Source: Syntrophaceae bacterium UBA6112
GTDB lineage: Bacteria; Desulfobacterota; Syntrophia; Syntrophales; UBA5619
Assembly: GCA_002423465.1 (NCBI GenBank)
Contig: DIWG01000053.1
Location: 1 to 55,058, forward strand
DNA length: 55,058 bases
Direction: 5' to 3'
The number at the start of each line of letters is the position of its first letter. Within the stretch, counting starts at the first letter, position 1. The notes beneath the pieces are model-generated. The model searched no databases. It was given only the letters and a program-made list of their open reading frames with translations, and was not told the origin of the DNA. The translations under genes were made by a program, and so were the position numbers. Shown piece by piece: positions 42,660 to 50,416 of this stretch.

Positions 42660-43014
42660 GTTCATTCCTCCTTCTTTTTTGATTAATATATATTCTTGCC
42701 TGTGCTTTTTCGTTTGCCGGGTTCAGATCGACGCGAATCTCCACCCCCCTTCGTTTCTCATCTGTTGATTATTATAGCACACGCCATGCCGGAAACAACC
42801 GTAATGTTGGATGGTGTCCATAAAAATTATGCCACCGCAACTATTCGATAAGCAACGGTTTTTTTGATGAATTCCCGTGCAAGCCACGATCCGCCTTCCA
42901 ACATGCCAACCCACCCTTCCGGGCTCAATATCCAAAATTTGCCGCACAATCTACAAATCTTGCCGTTTTTTCAGCGAATCAGAATATAGGGGCTGATGCG
43001 GATATGGATTCGTT
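42660..43014 (-). other. 355-bp pilin upstream region
   Basis: Non-coding. It contains the pilin ribosome site, a leader of about 100 nt and the promoter candidate at 42771-42798. I found no terminator for the upstream pilC gene and no recognisable RNA. The part from about 42810 to 43014 is AT-rich with no clear structure; it could hold regulator sites. Confidence 0.5.
42771..42798 (-). promoter_or_regulatory. pilin promoter candidate (perfect -10; overlapping weak sigma54-like spacing)
   Basis: Minus-strand TTGTTT (42798-42793), 16-bp spacer, TATAAT (42776-42771). The same stretch has GG (42790-42789) and GC (42778-42777) exactly ten bases apart, the -24/-12 spacing of sigma54, which controls pilA in several deltaproteobacteria. 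The sigma54 match is poor outside those bases. Confidence 0.45.
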
Positions 43015-44241
43015 TCACTGCTTGACCATCTTGGTCATGTCCCACATGGGCATATAGATCGCCAGGGCGAAAAATCCGACGACGGCGGCCAGTCCGACGA
43101 TCAGGATGGGTCCGATGTTGTCGGAGAGCCGCTTGACGGCGTAGCCGACCTCGTCGTCATAATGGATAGAGATCTGGCGCAGCATGTCTTCGATATTGCC
43201 GGATTCCTCGCCGATGGCGACCATGTCCACGACCATCGGGGTGAAGTATTTTGCCGCCCCGAGAGGCCCGGCGATCCCCTGTCCCTCCTGGATGCGTTCA
43301 CGAACCTTGTCGAGTTCGCCGGAAATGGCCGTGTTTCCGATGGTTCCCGAGAGAATCTCCATCGCCTGCATGACGGGGACTCCGCTCGCCTGCAAGATTG
43401 CGAAAATACTGGCGAAACGGGACATGGCGGCCTTCTGGAAGAGCGGTCCGAACAGGGGCAGCTTCAGGAGGAGCATGTCTTTCGTATAGCGGCCGGCCGG
43501 TGTCTTCAGATAGTAATGGAGTGCGATGATCCCTCCGACAGTCCCTCCGATCAGAAGATACCAGTAGTTGGACAGGAACTGATACATGAACATGGCGATT
43601 TTTGTGGGGAGCGGCAGCGCCAGTCCCTGCTTGGCAAAGATCGAGACAAATTTCGGGATGACAAAGGTCAGCAGCACAAAGAATGCAACCCCCAGGGTGA
43701 TCAGCACCATAAAAGGGTACTGGAGCGCGGATTTAATGTCCGATTTGATCTTCGCCTCGTGTTCGATGATACCGATCAGGCGCGCCAGGATGTCGGGAAT
43801 GGTGCCGCTGATCTCGCCCGCGCGGATCATGCTGAGATAGAGGGGCGAAAAGACGGTCGGGTGCCGTTTCATCGATTCATAAAGGGTCAAGCCCGCCCTG
43901 ATGTCCTGACTCATCTGAGTGACGATACCCTTGAGGATCTGGTTTTCGGTCTGGTTCTCCAGCACCTGCAGGAGCCGGAGAATCGGCACGCCTGCCTGCA
44001 TCATGGAACGGAACTGTTTGGTGAAGAGGATCAAATCGCCGATATTCACCTTGCTCAGACTCTCTTTGATCTTCGCGAGAAAGGAGCCGCCCGGCAAGGC
44101 GCCGGACGCGGTCGAGACGCTGGTAGGGATATATCCTTTGGACGACAAAAGGTTTTCCGCCATCTCTGCGGAGTCGGCCTCGATCGTCCCTTTGACGCTC
44201 AACCCGCTTTCGTTGATCGCTTCGTAGGAATAATTGGCCAT
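43015..44241 (-). CDS. pilC: type IV pilus inner-membrane platform protein PilC/GspF
   Basis: A 408-residue protein with two repeated GspF domains, each followed by membrane helices. Diagnostic stretches include FTKQFRSMMQAGVPILRLLQVLENQTEN, FSPLYLSMIRAGEISGTIPDIL, RFASIFAILQASGVPVMQAMEIL and MVVDMVAIGEESGNIEDMLRQIS. It couples the PilB-type ATPase to pilin polymerisation. The start at ATG 44241 (MANYSYEAINESGLSVKG) lies four bases behind the ATPase stop; the longer frame to 44313 lies inside that gene. Confidence 0.93.
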   Translation of the reverse strand: MANYSYEAINESGLSVKGTIEADSAEMAENLLSSKGYIPTSVSTASGALPGGSFLAKIKESLSKVNIGDLILFTKQFRSMMQAGVPILRLLQVLENQTENQILKGIVTQMSQDIRAGLTLYESMKRHPTVFSPLYLSMIRAGEISGTIPDILARLIGIIEHEAKIKSDIKSALQYPFMVLITLGVAFFVLLTFVIPKFVSIFAKQGLALPLPTKIAMFMYQFLSNYWYLLIGGTVGGIIALHYYLKTPAGRYTKDMLLLKLPLFGPLFQKAAMSRFASIFAILQASGVPVMQAMEILSGTIGNTAISGELDKVRERIQEGQGIAGPLGAAKYFTPMVVDMVAIGEESGNIEDMLRQISIHYDDEVGYAVKRLSDNIGPILIVGLAAVVGFFALAIYMPMWDMTKMVKQ

Positions 44242-44245
44242 AAGG

Positions 44246-45952
44246 TTATACCATGACCGCTGAGGCGGCCTCTTCCAGCGTCGTGATCCCCTGAAGAACC
44301 TTGCTCGCCGCATCGTCCTTGAGCGTTCGAAGTTTTCCCGCCGCGCAGGCCGACCGGGTGATATCCTGCGCCGATTTTCTCTTCAGGATCATCTCCTGAA
44401 TGACCTCATCGTTGACCAGGACCTCGAAAATTCCCGTCCTGCCCTTGTAGCCGGAGTTCATGCACTGGTAACACCCTTTGCCCCGCTGGAAATTGGGGTT
44501 CTCCGCTTTGTCCAGTCCCCAGGCGACGAGGGCGCTCTCCAGCGGCCGGTAGGTTTCTTTGCAATAGGGGCATACGGTCCGGACCAGCCGCTGGGCAAAG
44601 GAAACCAGCAGCGCCGAAGCGACGAGGAAGGGTTCGACCCCCATATCCACGAAGCGGGTGATGGCCCCCGCCGCGTCGTTCGTATGCAGCGTGCTGAGAA
44701 GCCGATGGCCCGTCTGGGCCGCTTGGACGGCGATCGCCGCCGTCTCGGAATCACGGATTTCTCCCACCATGATGATGTCCGGATCCTGCCGCAGGATGGA
44801 GCGAAGTCCGCTCGCAAAGGTCATCCCCGCCTTCCGGTTGAGCTGCACCTGGCGGATGTTGTCGATCCGGTATTCGACCGGATCCTCGAGGGTGATGATG
44901 TTCGTATCGGGGTGGTTGAGTTCATTCAGGATGGAGTAGAGGCTCGTGCTCTTGCCACTTCCCGTCGGCCCGGTGCTCAGGATCATCCCGTAGGCCTTCC
45001 GGCTCATGGTTTCGATCTTGTCCCGGTCCGACTTGATCATCCCGAGGCGGTCGAGGGAATAGACGCCGGAACTCATGTCCAGAAGACGCAGCACCACATT
45101 CTCCCCGTAGATGGTAGGCAGGGAGGAGACGCGGACGTTGATTTCGCGCTTTTCCATCCGGAGGGTGAATCGGCCGTCCTGGGGGATCCGTGAGACGGTG
45201 ATGTCCATGTTGGCCAGGATCTTCATCCGGGCGATGATCGGGAGGAAGAGGCCTTTCGGCGGCGACGGCACCTCATGGAGCTTGCCGTCGATTCGGAAGC
45301 GGACCTGAATGCTGGTCTGCTGGGGGCTGATGTGGACGTCGCTGGCCCCTTCCCGGATCGCCTGGGCAAAGATGGAGTTGACCAGACGGACAACCGGCGC
45401 TTCGTCCGCCATATCCTGGAGCGAGGCGATCTGGACCTCCTCGGCGGCCTGATCGGCGATCTTTTCCACCTCGGGTTGCGCATCGATCTCCATGCTCTCC
45501 AGGACGCCGCCCATTCCCGACTTCATCCCGTAGATGCCGTTGATCAACTGGTTCAATTCGCGTTCGGTGCAGACGACCGGTTCCACCTCGGCGTTGGCCG
45601 TGATTTCGATGGTATCCAGGGCGTTGATATCGAGGGGATCCGTCATGGCGATGGTCAGGAGCCGCCCCTTCTTCCGGAGCGGCGCCACCTGGAATTTTTG
45701 GGCGGTCTCGATCGGGATCAGGCGGGCGAGGTCGACGTCGATGGCATAGCTGTCGGGATGGTATTTTTGAATCTTGAGCTGTTTGCTCAACATATCCACA
45801 ATTTGGTTTTCATTGAGGATTCCCTGACGGGCGAGATACTGTCCCAGTTTCAAGCCGGCCTTCCGGTGTTCGGCAAGGGCCTGCCTGAGCTGTTCTTCCG
45901 TCAGGAGCTTGCTCTCGACGAGCATTTCCCCCAGTCTCTTTTTGACGATCAT
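44246..45952 (-). CDS. pilB: type IV pilus assembly ATPase (PilB/MshE-like) with MshEN domain
   Basis: A 568-residue hexameric ATPase. Two tandem MshEN-type motifs (about 6-29 KRLGEMLVESKLLTEEQLRQ and about 35-58 KLGQYLARQGILNENQIV) match the c-di-GMP-binding signature RLGxx...L...L..ALxxQ. The catalytic core has Walker A GPTGSGKS, Asp box TLEDPVEY, Walker B DPDIIMVGEIRDSET, His box GHRLLSTLHTNDA and the zinc tetracysteine CPYC...CYQC. It powers pilus extension and is probably responsive to c-di-GMP, an inference from the family. Confidence 0.94.
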   Translation of the reverse strand: MIVKKRLGEMLVESKLLTEEQLRQALAEHRKAGLKLGQYLARQGILNENQIVDMLSKQLKIQKYHPDSYAIDVDLARLIPIETAQKFQVAPLRKKGRLLTIAMTDPLDINALDTIEITANAEVEPVVCTERELNQLINGIYGMKSGMGGVLESMEIDAQPEVEKIADQAAEEVQIASLQDMADEAPVVRLVNSIFAQAIREGASDVHISPQQTSIQVRFRIDGKLHEVPSPPKGLFLPIIARMKILANMDITVSRIPQDGRFTLRMEKREINVRVSSLPTIYGENVVLRLLDMSSGVYSLDRLGMIKSDRDKIETMSRKAYGMILSTGPTGSGKSTSLYSILNELNHPDTNIITLEDPVEYRIDNIRQVQLNRKAGMTFASGLRSILRQDPDIIMVGEIRDSETAAIAVQAAQTGHRLLSTLHTNDAAGAITRFVDMGVEPFLVASALLVSFAQRLVRTVCPYCKETYRPLESALVAWGLDKAENPNFQRGKGCYQCMNSGYKGRTGIFEVLVNDEVIQEMILKRKSAQDITRSACAAGKLRTLKDDAASKVLQGITTLEEAASAVMV

Positions 45953-46034
45953 AAGTCACAGCCTTATGTTATCTCCACCCTTCGACAAGCTCAGGGTGAC
46001 CGCTTCGACTTTTTACAAAGTCGTCACTCTTGGA
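45953..46034. repeat. two REP-like palindromes between the two ATPase genes
   Basis: CACCCT...AGGGTG (45976-45998, 23 bp) is the widespread intergenic palindrome around TTCGACAAGCTC that is found in many proteobacterial genomes (from memory). Immediately after it, CGACTTT-TTAC-AAAGTCG (46006-46023) forms a 7-bp perfect stem with a 4-nt loop. Neither is followed by a clear U run, so I do not call them terminators. Confidence 0.65.
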
Positions 46035-47672
46035 TCAATTTGCGAAAAAAACGGTATCTTTCTCCGGTTTCCGCATGATTCCCGCCCCGGCCGCAAGCGC
46101 CGGCGGGAGATTCCGAATGGCGTTTTGCGCCTCCGCGTCGTTTTTATAATCATTTTTCAGGAAAACAACAAATGCCATGCCCTCTCTCCGGTTCCAGGAT
46201 GGAATCAGCCGGATCCGGGGCATATCCGCCGGATAGTCCTTGTAAATCCCGTAGGCCTCTTCGAGGTCGGATTTCCTGGCGATCTGCACCCAGATTTTTT
46301 CCGGCGCAAGAAAGGGCGATGAAGTCGGAATCGCCGGGAAATGGATCGTCTCTCCGGCGCGAACCCAGTTCATGTCGGCAATATGGGGATTGGCTCGAAT
46401 GAACGCCTGGTAAGGCGCCGACCGGATGTCCCCATAGATCTCCTCCAGCAGATGAAGGATCGTGCCTCCCTCGCGGATTTTCAGTTGCCCGAGTTGATCG
46501 GGGACTTTCTGCTCCTGCGTGGATTCAACGGGTAGAACCTTTTCCGGTTTCGGGCTTGGCGCGGACTTTGCCGAGGCCGCCGGGAGAAACTCCGTTCCGC
46601 TTTCCTCTCTCTGTCCCGGCGGCGATACCGCCGGTCCGGTGGAATATGCCGGAGAGGTAAGGGGCGGTGGGATGGACGGCGCCAGATTGACGCGGTCGGC
46701 CGCTCCCTGAACCGGGGGCGATGGGTGCCGGACGATGTTCTGCGGTGCGGGCGCATACCACAACGCGAGGAATGCCAGGAACAGGGCCGTTGCAAGCGCC
46801 GTGGTGGTCGCGGTCCAGCGTTTCGGCCTGCCCGAATCGGGGGTCAGCCGCCGGACGGTGGTGTGGACCAGAAACCAGTTGGCACGGACCCGGTTCCGGA
46901 TGAGTACGGCAAGCAGGATCTGGTGGCAGAGGGTGATGATCCTACGGGGATAACCGCCTGTCGCCCGGTAAACGGCCCACAGCGCGGGAAACGTGAAGAG
47001 TCGGGGCCCATCGGCCGGCCGGCCGGCCCGGGACAGCCGAAAGCGGATCATCGCCCGCGTCTCCCTGAAATTGAGAGGCCCGAGAAAATAGCACCGGTTA
47101 ACCCGGTCGGCAAAGTTGTTGTGACCCTTCAGAATCGCCCGGAATTCATTCTGGGCGAAGATGACGATCTGGAGGAGCTTGTTTTCATTCGTTTCATAGT
47201 TCAGAAATTCACGGAGGATTTCCCGGCAGAAATGAGGAAGTTTCTGCCCTTCGTCGATGATGAGGACAACCGTTTTCTGTTCATCCACCCCTTTCCGGAA
47301 GAGGTGGTTCTGGATGCCTTCCTTGATCTGCCATTCGCTTTCCGCGCTTTCCATCTCGGGGATGCCGAAACTGGCGGCGACCGTTGCCAGAAATTCATGG
47401 GGGGTGCTGAAGGAAGGGTCGAGGAGGAGATGGGTCTCGATCTCTTGACGATCCTCTTCCGATTCGGAAAATCGGATAATAAGCTGCCGGCAGAGGGTGG
47501 TCTTGCCCGTCCCCACCTCGCCCATGACCACGTTCAGGCCGCGACGGAGCCGGACGGCAAGCTCCAGTTGCTGCAGGCAGGCCAGGTGGCCTGTCGACTG
47601 AAAAAAGAGCTCCGGTTCGGGCGAGTTGGAAAAGGGTTCCCGGCTCAGGTTGAGGATTTTAAAGTAATCCAT
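46035..47672 (-). CDS. ExeA/GspA-like AAA ATPase with LysM-like periplasmic tail
   Basis: A 545-residue protein. Walker A GEVGTGKT lies at 51-58 and Walker B is VVLIIDEGQ; GGYPRRIITLCHQIL belongs to the lid. A transmembrane helix near 290-307 (ALATALFLAFLALWYA) is followed by a Pro-rich linker and a LysM-like segment (LGQLKIREGGTILHLLEEIYG...ANPHIADMNWVRAGETIHFP). The last 100 residues resemble a SPOR-type or unassigned domain. It likely positions the secretin through peptidoglycan, as ExeA does in type II systems. Similar design to the EPS-operon ATPase at 30329. Confidence 0.86.
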   Translation of the reverse strand: MDYFKILNLSREPFSNSPEPELFFQSTGHLACLQQLELAVRLRRGLNVVMGEVGTGKTTLCRQLIIRFSESEEDRQEIETHLLLDPSFSTPHEFLATVAASFGIPEMESAESEWQIKEGIQNHLFRKGVDEQKTVVLIIDEGQKLPHFCREILREFLNYETNENKLLQIVIFAQNEFRAILKGHNNFADRVNRCYFLGPLNFRETRAMIRFRLSRAGRPADGPRLFTFPALWAVYRATGGYPRRIITLCHQILLAVLIRNRVRANWFLVHTTVRRLTPDSGRPKRWTATTTALATALFLAFLALWYAPAPQNIVRHPSPPVQGAADRVNLAPSIPPPLTSPAYSTGPAVSPPGQREESGTEFLPAASAKSAPSPKPEKVLPVESTQEQKVPDQLGQLKIREGGTILHLLEEIYGDIRSAPYQAFIRANPHIADMNWVRAGETIHFPAIPTSSPFLAPEKIWVQIARKSDLEEAYGIYKDYPADMPRIRLIPSWNRREGMAFVVFLKNDYKNDAEAQNAIRNLPPALAAGAGIMRKPEKDTVFFAN

Positions 47673-47695
47673 TTTTTCATCGTTCCATGGCCTCT

Positions 47696-49321
47696 TCAGG
47701 AGGCAGGTTTCGTCTCCGCCGCCGGCCGGTCTTCGCCGACGGTTTGCGGTGAAATCATGGCGGGAAGAATCTTCGGCGTGATGAAGATGAGAACCTCTTC
47801 CATGGAGTCGCTCTTTCCTTCCCCTTTGAAAAGCCAGCCCAGACCGGGGATCTCCTTCAACCCGGGAACGCCGCTGACCGAATTGCTCCCCCGTTGCTTT
47901 GTCAGTCCCGAAATGACGATGGTCTCACCGTCCTCGACGATCAGTGAAGTCTCCGTCTGCTTCTTGATGATATACGGGTTGCCTTCGACGGTCCGGGACG
48001 TATCCACCTCGTCCTTCTTGACGAGGATCTTCATCATGAGATTCTTGCCGTCTATGACATGCGGCGTAATTTCCAGGCGGAGTACTGCATCCTCAAATTT
48101 TACCGTCCGTGTGGGCGGGGTTACACTCGTATCGATCGTCGAATAGGGGACCTTTTCACCATTTTCCGTGAAGGCCTTCTGGTTGTCAAGCGTGGTGATG
48201 GAGGGGCTGGAGAGGATGTTCAGCTTGCCGTCCTTCTGGAGGGCGCTCAGTTGAAGATCCAGGATGTTGCCGCCGATACTGCCGATCATCAGGCCCAGGG
48301 AAGCCGCTCCCCCGGCAGCGGCCATTGCCGCGCTGCTGACGGGGAAGTTGACGCCGTAGCCTTGGCCGCTCATCCCCGAGGCGCCGTAGGTGGGCGTATA
48401 GGTTCCGTCCAGGGCGCTTCCCGGCGGCGTAGTCGAACCTCCCGAACCTCCCGGAGTGATGTAAAGGCTTTGATTGCCGACCCTGCGGGCATACGAGCCG
48501 CCCCACTGGATTCCGAGGTTCCGGGCCGTATCCTGGGTGGTCTCCACGATGTTGGCCCGAATCTGGATCTGGGGCGTCGGTTTGTCGATCTTCTCGATGA
48601 TCGGCATCATCTTGAGCAGGTCGTCCTTGATGGCCGAAATGATCAGCGAGTTGCTGTGTTCGTCCACCCGAACCGACCCGCGGGGTTTATCTTCTTTGTT
48701 CCGGGTGAGAAAGGATTCGAGATTTTCCTTAAGATTCTTGGGCTTGGCGTAATCGATCGGGATGACGACGGTGAGAAGCGGTTCAACCCACTTGATCCCC
48801 ATCTCCTGCGTCTTGCGTTTCAGGTCCAGATCCATATCCTCCAGGGTCATGACCCGGATGATGTCGCCCTCCCATGAATAAGTCAGCCCCTGGGTGCGCA
48901 GGATGCCGTTGAAGGCCTGGTTCCAGGGGACGTCGCGAAAATCGATGGTCATTTCTCCTTTGATCTCGCTCTTGACCAGGACATTCTTGTCGACGATCCG
49001 GGCCAGGGCGCGCAGAATGGTTTTAACGTCCGCCTGCCGCATCTTCATGCTGACAAGCTGCGTCGGAAGTTCCTTGATGGGGGTGGCCATCAGTCCCCCT
49101 CCGGCTTCTCCTGTCTCCCGGAGGAATTCCTGCTTCATGGATATGCTGCGATCCCGGGGTGACGGAGAGCGGCCGGTCTGCGTTTCCGCCATCACGCTCC
49201 ATTTTTCGAAGGGGGAATTTTTCTTGACGGCTTGATTGCCCGCGCAGCCGAAGATCAGCAACAAGGACAACAGCGTGCCGATTGCCCCCCCCCAGGTATA
49301 TTTAGCGTTGATGCAAGCCAT
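47696..49321 (-). CDS. outer-membrane secretin lipoprotein (PilQ/MshL-like)
   Basis: A 541-residue protein. The signal sequence ends in a lipobox-like LIFGC. A STN/N0-type domain (SMKMRQADVKTILRALARIVDKNVLV) and a secretin N1-type region (VDEHSNSLIISAIKDDLLKMMPIIEKID) precede the C-domain with VPYSTIDTSVTPPT, VEDGETIVISGL and VPGLKEIPGLGWLFKG. It forms the gated pore for the pilus. GGGAGG lies before the ATG. A 9-G run sits in the signal-peptide codons. The MshL branch is most likely, given the MshE-like ATPase. Confidence 0.9.
   Translation of the reverse strand: MACINAKYTWGGAIGTLLSLLLIFGCAGNQAVKKNSPFEKWSVMAETQTGRSPSPRDRSISMKQEFLRETGEAGGGLMATPIKELPTQLVSMKMRQADVKTILRALARIVDKNVLVKSEIKGEMTIDFRDVPWNQAFNGILRTQGLTYSWEGDIIRVMTLEDMDLDLKRKTQEMGIKWVEPLLTVVIPIDYAKPKNLKENLESFLTRNKEDKPRGSVRVDEHSNSLIISAIKDDLLKMMPIIEKIDKPTPQIQIRANIVETTQDTARNLGIQWGGSYARRVGNQSLYITPGGSGGSTTPPGSALDGTYTPTYGASGMSGQGYGVNFPVSSAAMAAAGGAASLGLMIGSIGGNILDLQLSALQKDGKLNILSSPSITTLDNQKAFTENGEKVPYSTIDTSVTPPTRTVKFEDAVLRLEITPHVIDGKNLMMKILVKKDEVDTSRTVEGNPYIIKKQTETSLIVEDGETIVISGLTKQRGSNSVSGVPGLKEIPGLGWLFKGEGKSDSMEEVLIFITPKILPAMISPQTVGEDRPAAETKPAS
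49285..49293 (-). repeat. 9-base homopolymeric G tract in the secretin signal peptide
   Basis: The plus strand has nine C in a row; the coding strand reads Trp-Gly-Gly-Ala through G9 within residues 10-13 of the secretin. A length change of one base would shift the frame before the mature protein begins, so it is a candidate slippage site. Confidence 0.75.
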
Positions 49322-49333
49322 CGGTGCCTCCCT

Positions 49334-49861
49334 TTATTCCAGCAGGGGCACGTTGACCGTTGCCCCGATCCCGCGATTTTCGATAACGACCCTTGTCGGG
49401 GAAACGCTTTTCAGCACGTATCCCTTGATATCCAGGTTCTCACCTTCCCGGTATTCAATGCCGTTGATGATCGCCATCCGTTTCCGGTCGGTTTCGAGAT
49501 AGCCGGAATAGATGAAATCGATCTTCGCCTCCAATGCCCCTCCCGCTCCACCTCCCACCCCCTCCTTCTTGACCTGCGCCTTGGCTGCGTTCCAGGCTTT
49601 GTAGGTTTTGGCGTCCAGAAAGGGATCCCGTGTCCACTCCCTTTCCGCCCGGCTGAAGATGAGGGCGTTGAGATTCTTGGTCGTGTCCTTGCCCATGCCC
49701 GTGGTCAGATCGGTCACGAAAGTGTTCAGCTCCGCAGTTTTCTGGGCCATGTCGGGAGCGGAGGATTTCTTTTGGGGTGCAAGAAAATCGAATGCGGCGT
49801 AGAGAATCGCGATTCCCATCAACCCCAGAATGATCATCTGCCGCTTATCCGGCTTTGCCAT
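49334..49861 (-). CDS. PilP/MshK/GspC-like pilus assembly protein
   Basis: A 175-residue protein with one N-terminal helix (MIILGLMGIAILYAAFDFLA) and a periplasmic part. The C-terminal beta domain IDFIYSGYLETDRKRMAIINGIEYREGENLDIKGYVLKSVSPTRVVIENR is the HR/PilP-type fold that contacts the secretin N-domain. A Gly-rich linker (VGGGAGGALEA) separates it from a charged middle that carries DPFLDAKTYKAWN. Homology is structural rather than strong; it could be MshK. It sits between the PilO-like gene and the secretin, as pilP does. Confidence 0.72.
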   Translation of the reverse strand: MAKPDKRQMIILGLMGIAILYAAFDFLAPQKKSSAPDMAQKTAELNTFVTDLTTGMGKDTTKNLNALIFSRAEREWTRDPFLDAKTYKAWNAAKAQVKKEGVGGGAGGALEAKIDFIYSGYLETDRKRMAIINGIEYREGENLDIKGYVLKSVSPTRVVIENRGIGATVNVPLLE

Positions 49862-49876
49862 TTGAGTTCTGCTCCC

Positions 49877-50416
49877 CTATCCCAAAGCCACCCAGATTTT
49901 CAAATGAAACGCCCGCACATCCGTCTTCTGCTGGATCTGGATCTCTTCAATATGCTGAACATAGGGCAGTCCCCCGATCTGGAGCAGAAATTTCCGAAAC
50001 AGGAGGAAATCTCCCCGGAGGATGACATCCACCGACAGAAACTGGGCGTCGCCGGTCAGGGCGTTCAGATTCGGGAGCGCTGATACCAGGGTCATCCCGC
50101 TCATCTTCGCTGCGGTTCTGAAGGTCACGGGCAGTGTGTCGATTCGGGTCTGCGGCAGCTTGCCTTTTTCCGGCAGGGGAAGAATCTGTGATTCTTTCCG
50201 GTCGCTCTGGTCCCGAAGCGATTGCAGGAGGGGCATCAGCGTTTCTTGTTCTGCCATCCGATGCCTGACGTCGGCGATCTGTCCGTCCAGTTGCACCAGA
50301 AAGCGACCGGCCGGAATGATTCCCACAAAAACGAAAATGAGGATGCCGATGAGGCAGACTGCAATATAGATGAGGCTCTGCTGCGGAATATGGATGCCCC
50401 GTTTCGTCTCAGCCAT
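49877..50416 (-). CDS. PilO/GspM-like inner-membrane protein
   Basis: A 179-residue protein with an N-terminal helix (LIYIAVCLIGILIFVFVGIIP), a coiled coil (QLDGQIADVRHRMAEQETLMPLLQSLRDQ) and a ferredoxin-like periplasmic domain (FRTAAKMSGMTLVSALPNL ... DVILRGDFLLFRKFLLQIGGLPYVQHIEEIQIQ). This is the PilO layout. It would pair with the PilN half of the upstream fusion. It overlaps that gene by eight bases, and GAGGAGCAGG precedes its ATG. Confidence 0.8.
   Translation of the reverse strand: MAETKRGIHIPQQSLIYIAVCLIGILIFVFVGIIPAGRFLVQLDGQIADVRHRMAEQETLMPLLQSLRDQSDRKESQILPLPEKGKLPQTRIDTLPVTFRTAAKMSGMTLVSALPNLNALTGDAQFLSVDVILRGDFLLFRKFLLQIGGLPYVQHIEEIQIQQKTDVRAFHLKIWVALG

Noticed and set aside
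42771..42790. sigma54 promoter as the sole pilin promoter
   Set aside because: Only the GG/GC spacing fits; flanking consensus bases are poor and a perfect sigma70 -10 overlaps, so it is not called separately.
43162..44256. 364-codon plus-strand ORF antisense to pilC
   Set aside because: It is the mirror of a well-supported pilC frame; the translation is rich in Asp/His/Arg with no family motif, and no ribosome site or promoter fits.
46725..48146. 473-codon plus-strand ORF opposite the ExeA-like and secretin genes
   Set aside because: It spans the junction of two real genes on the other strand, and its translation changes character at that junction, as expected for a shadow in GC-rich DNA.
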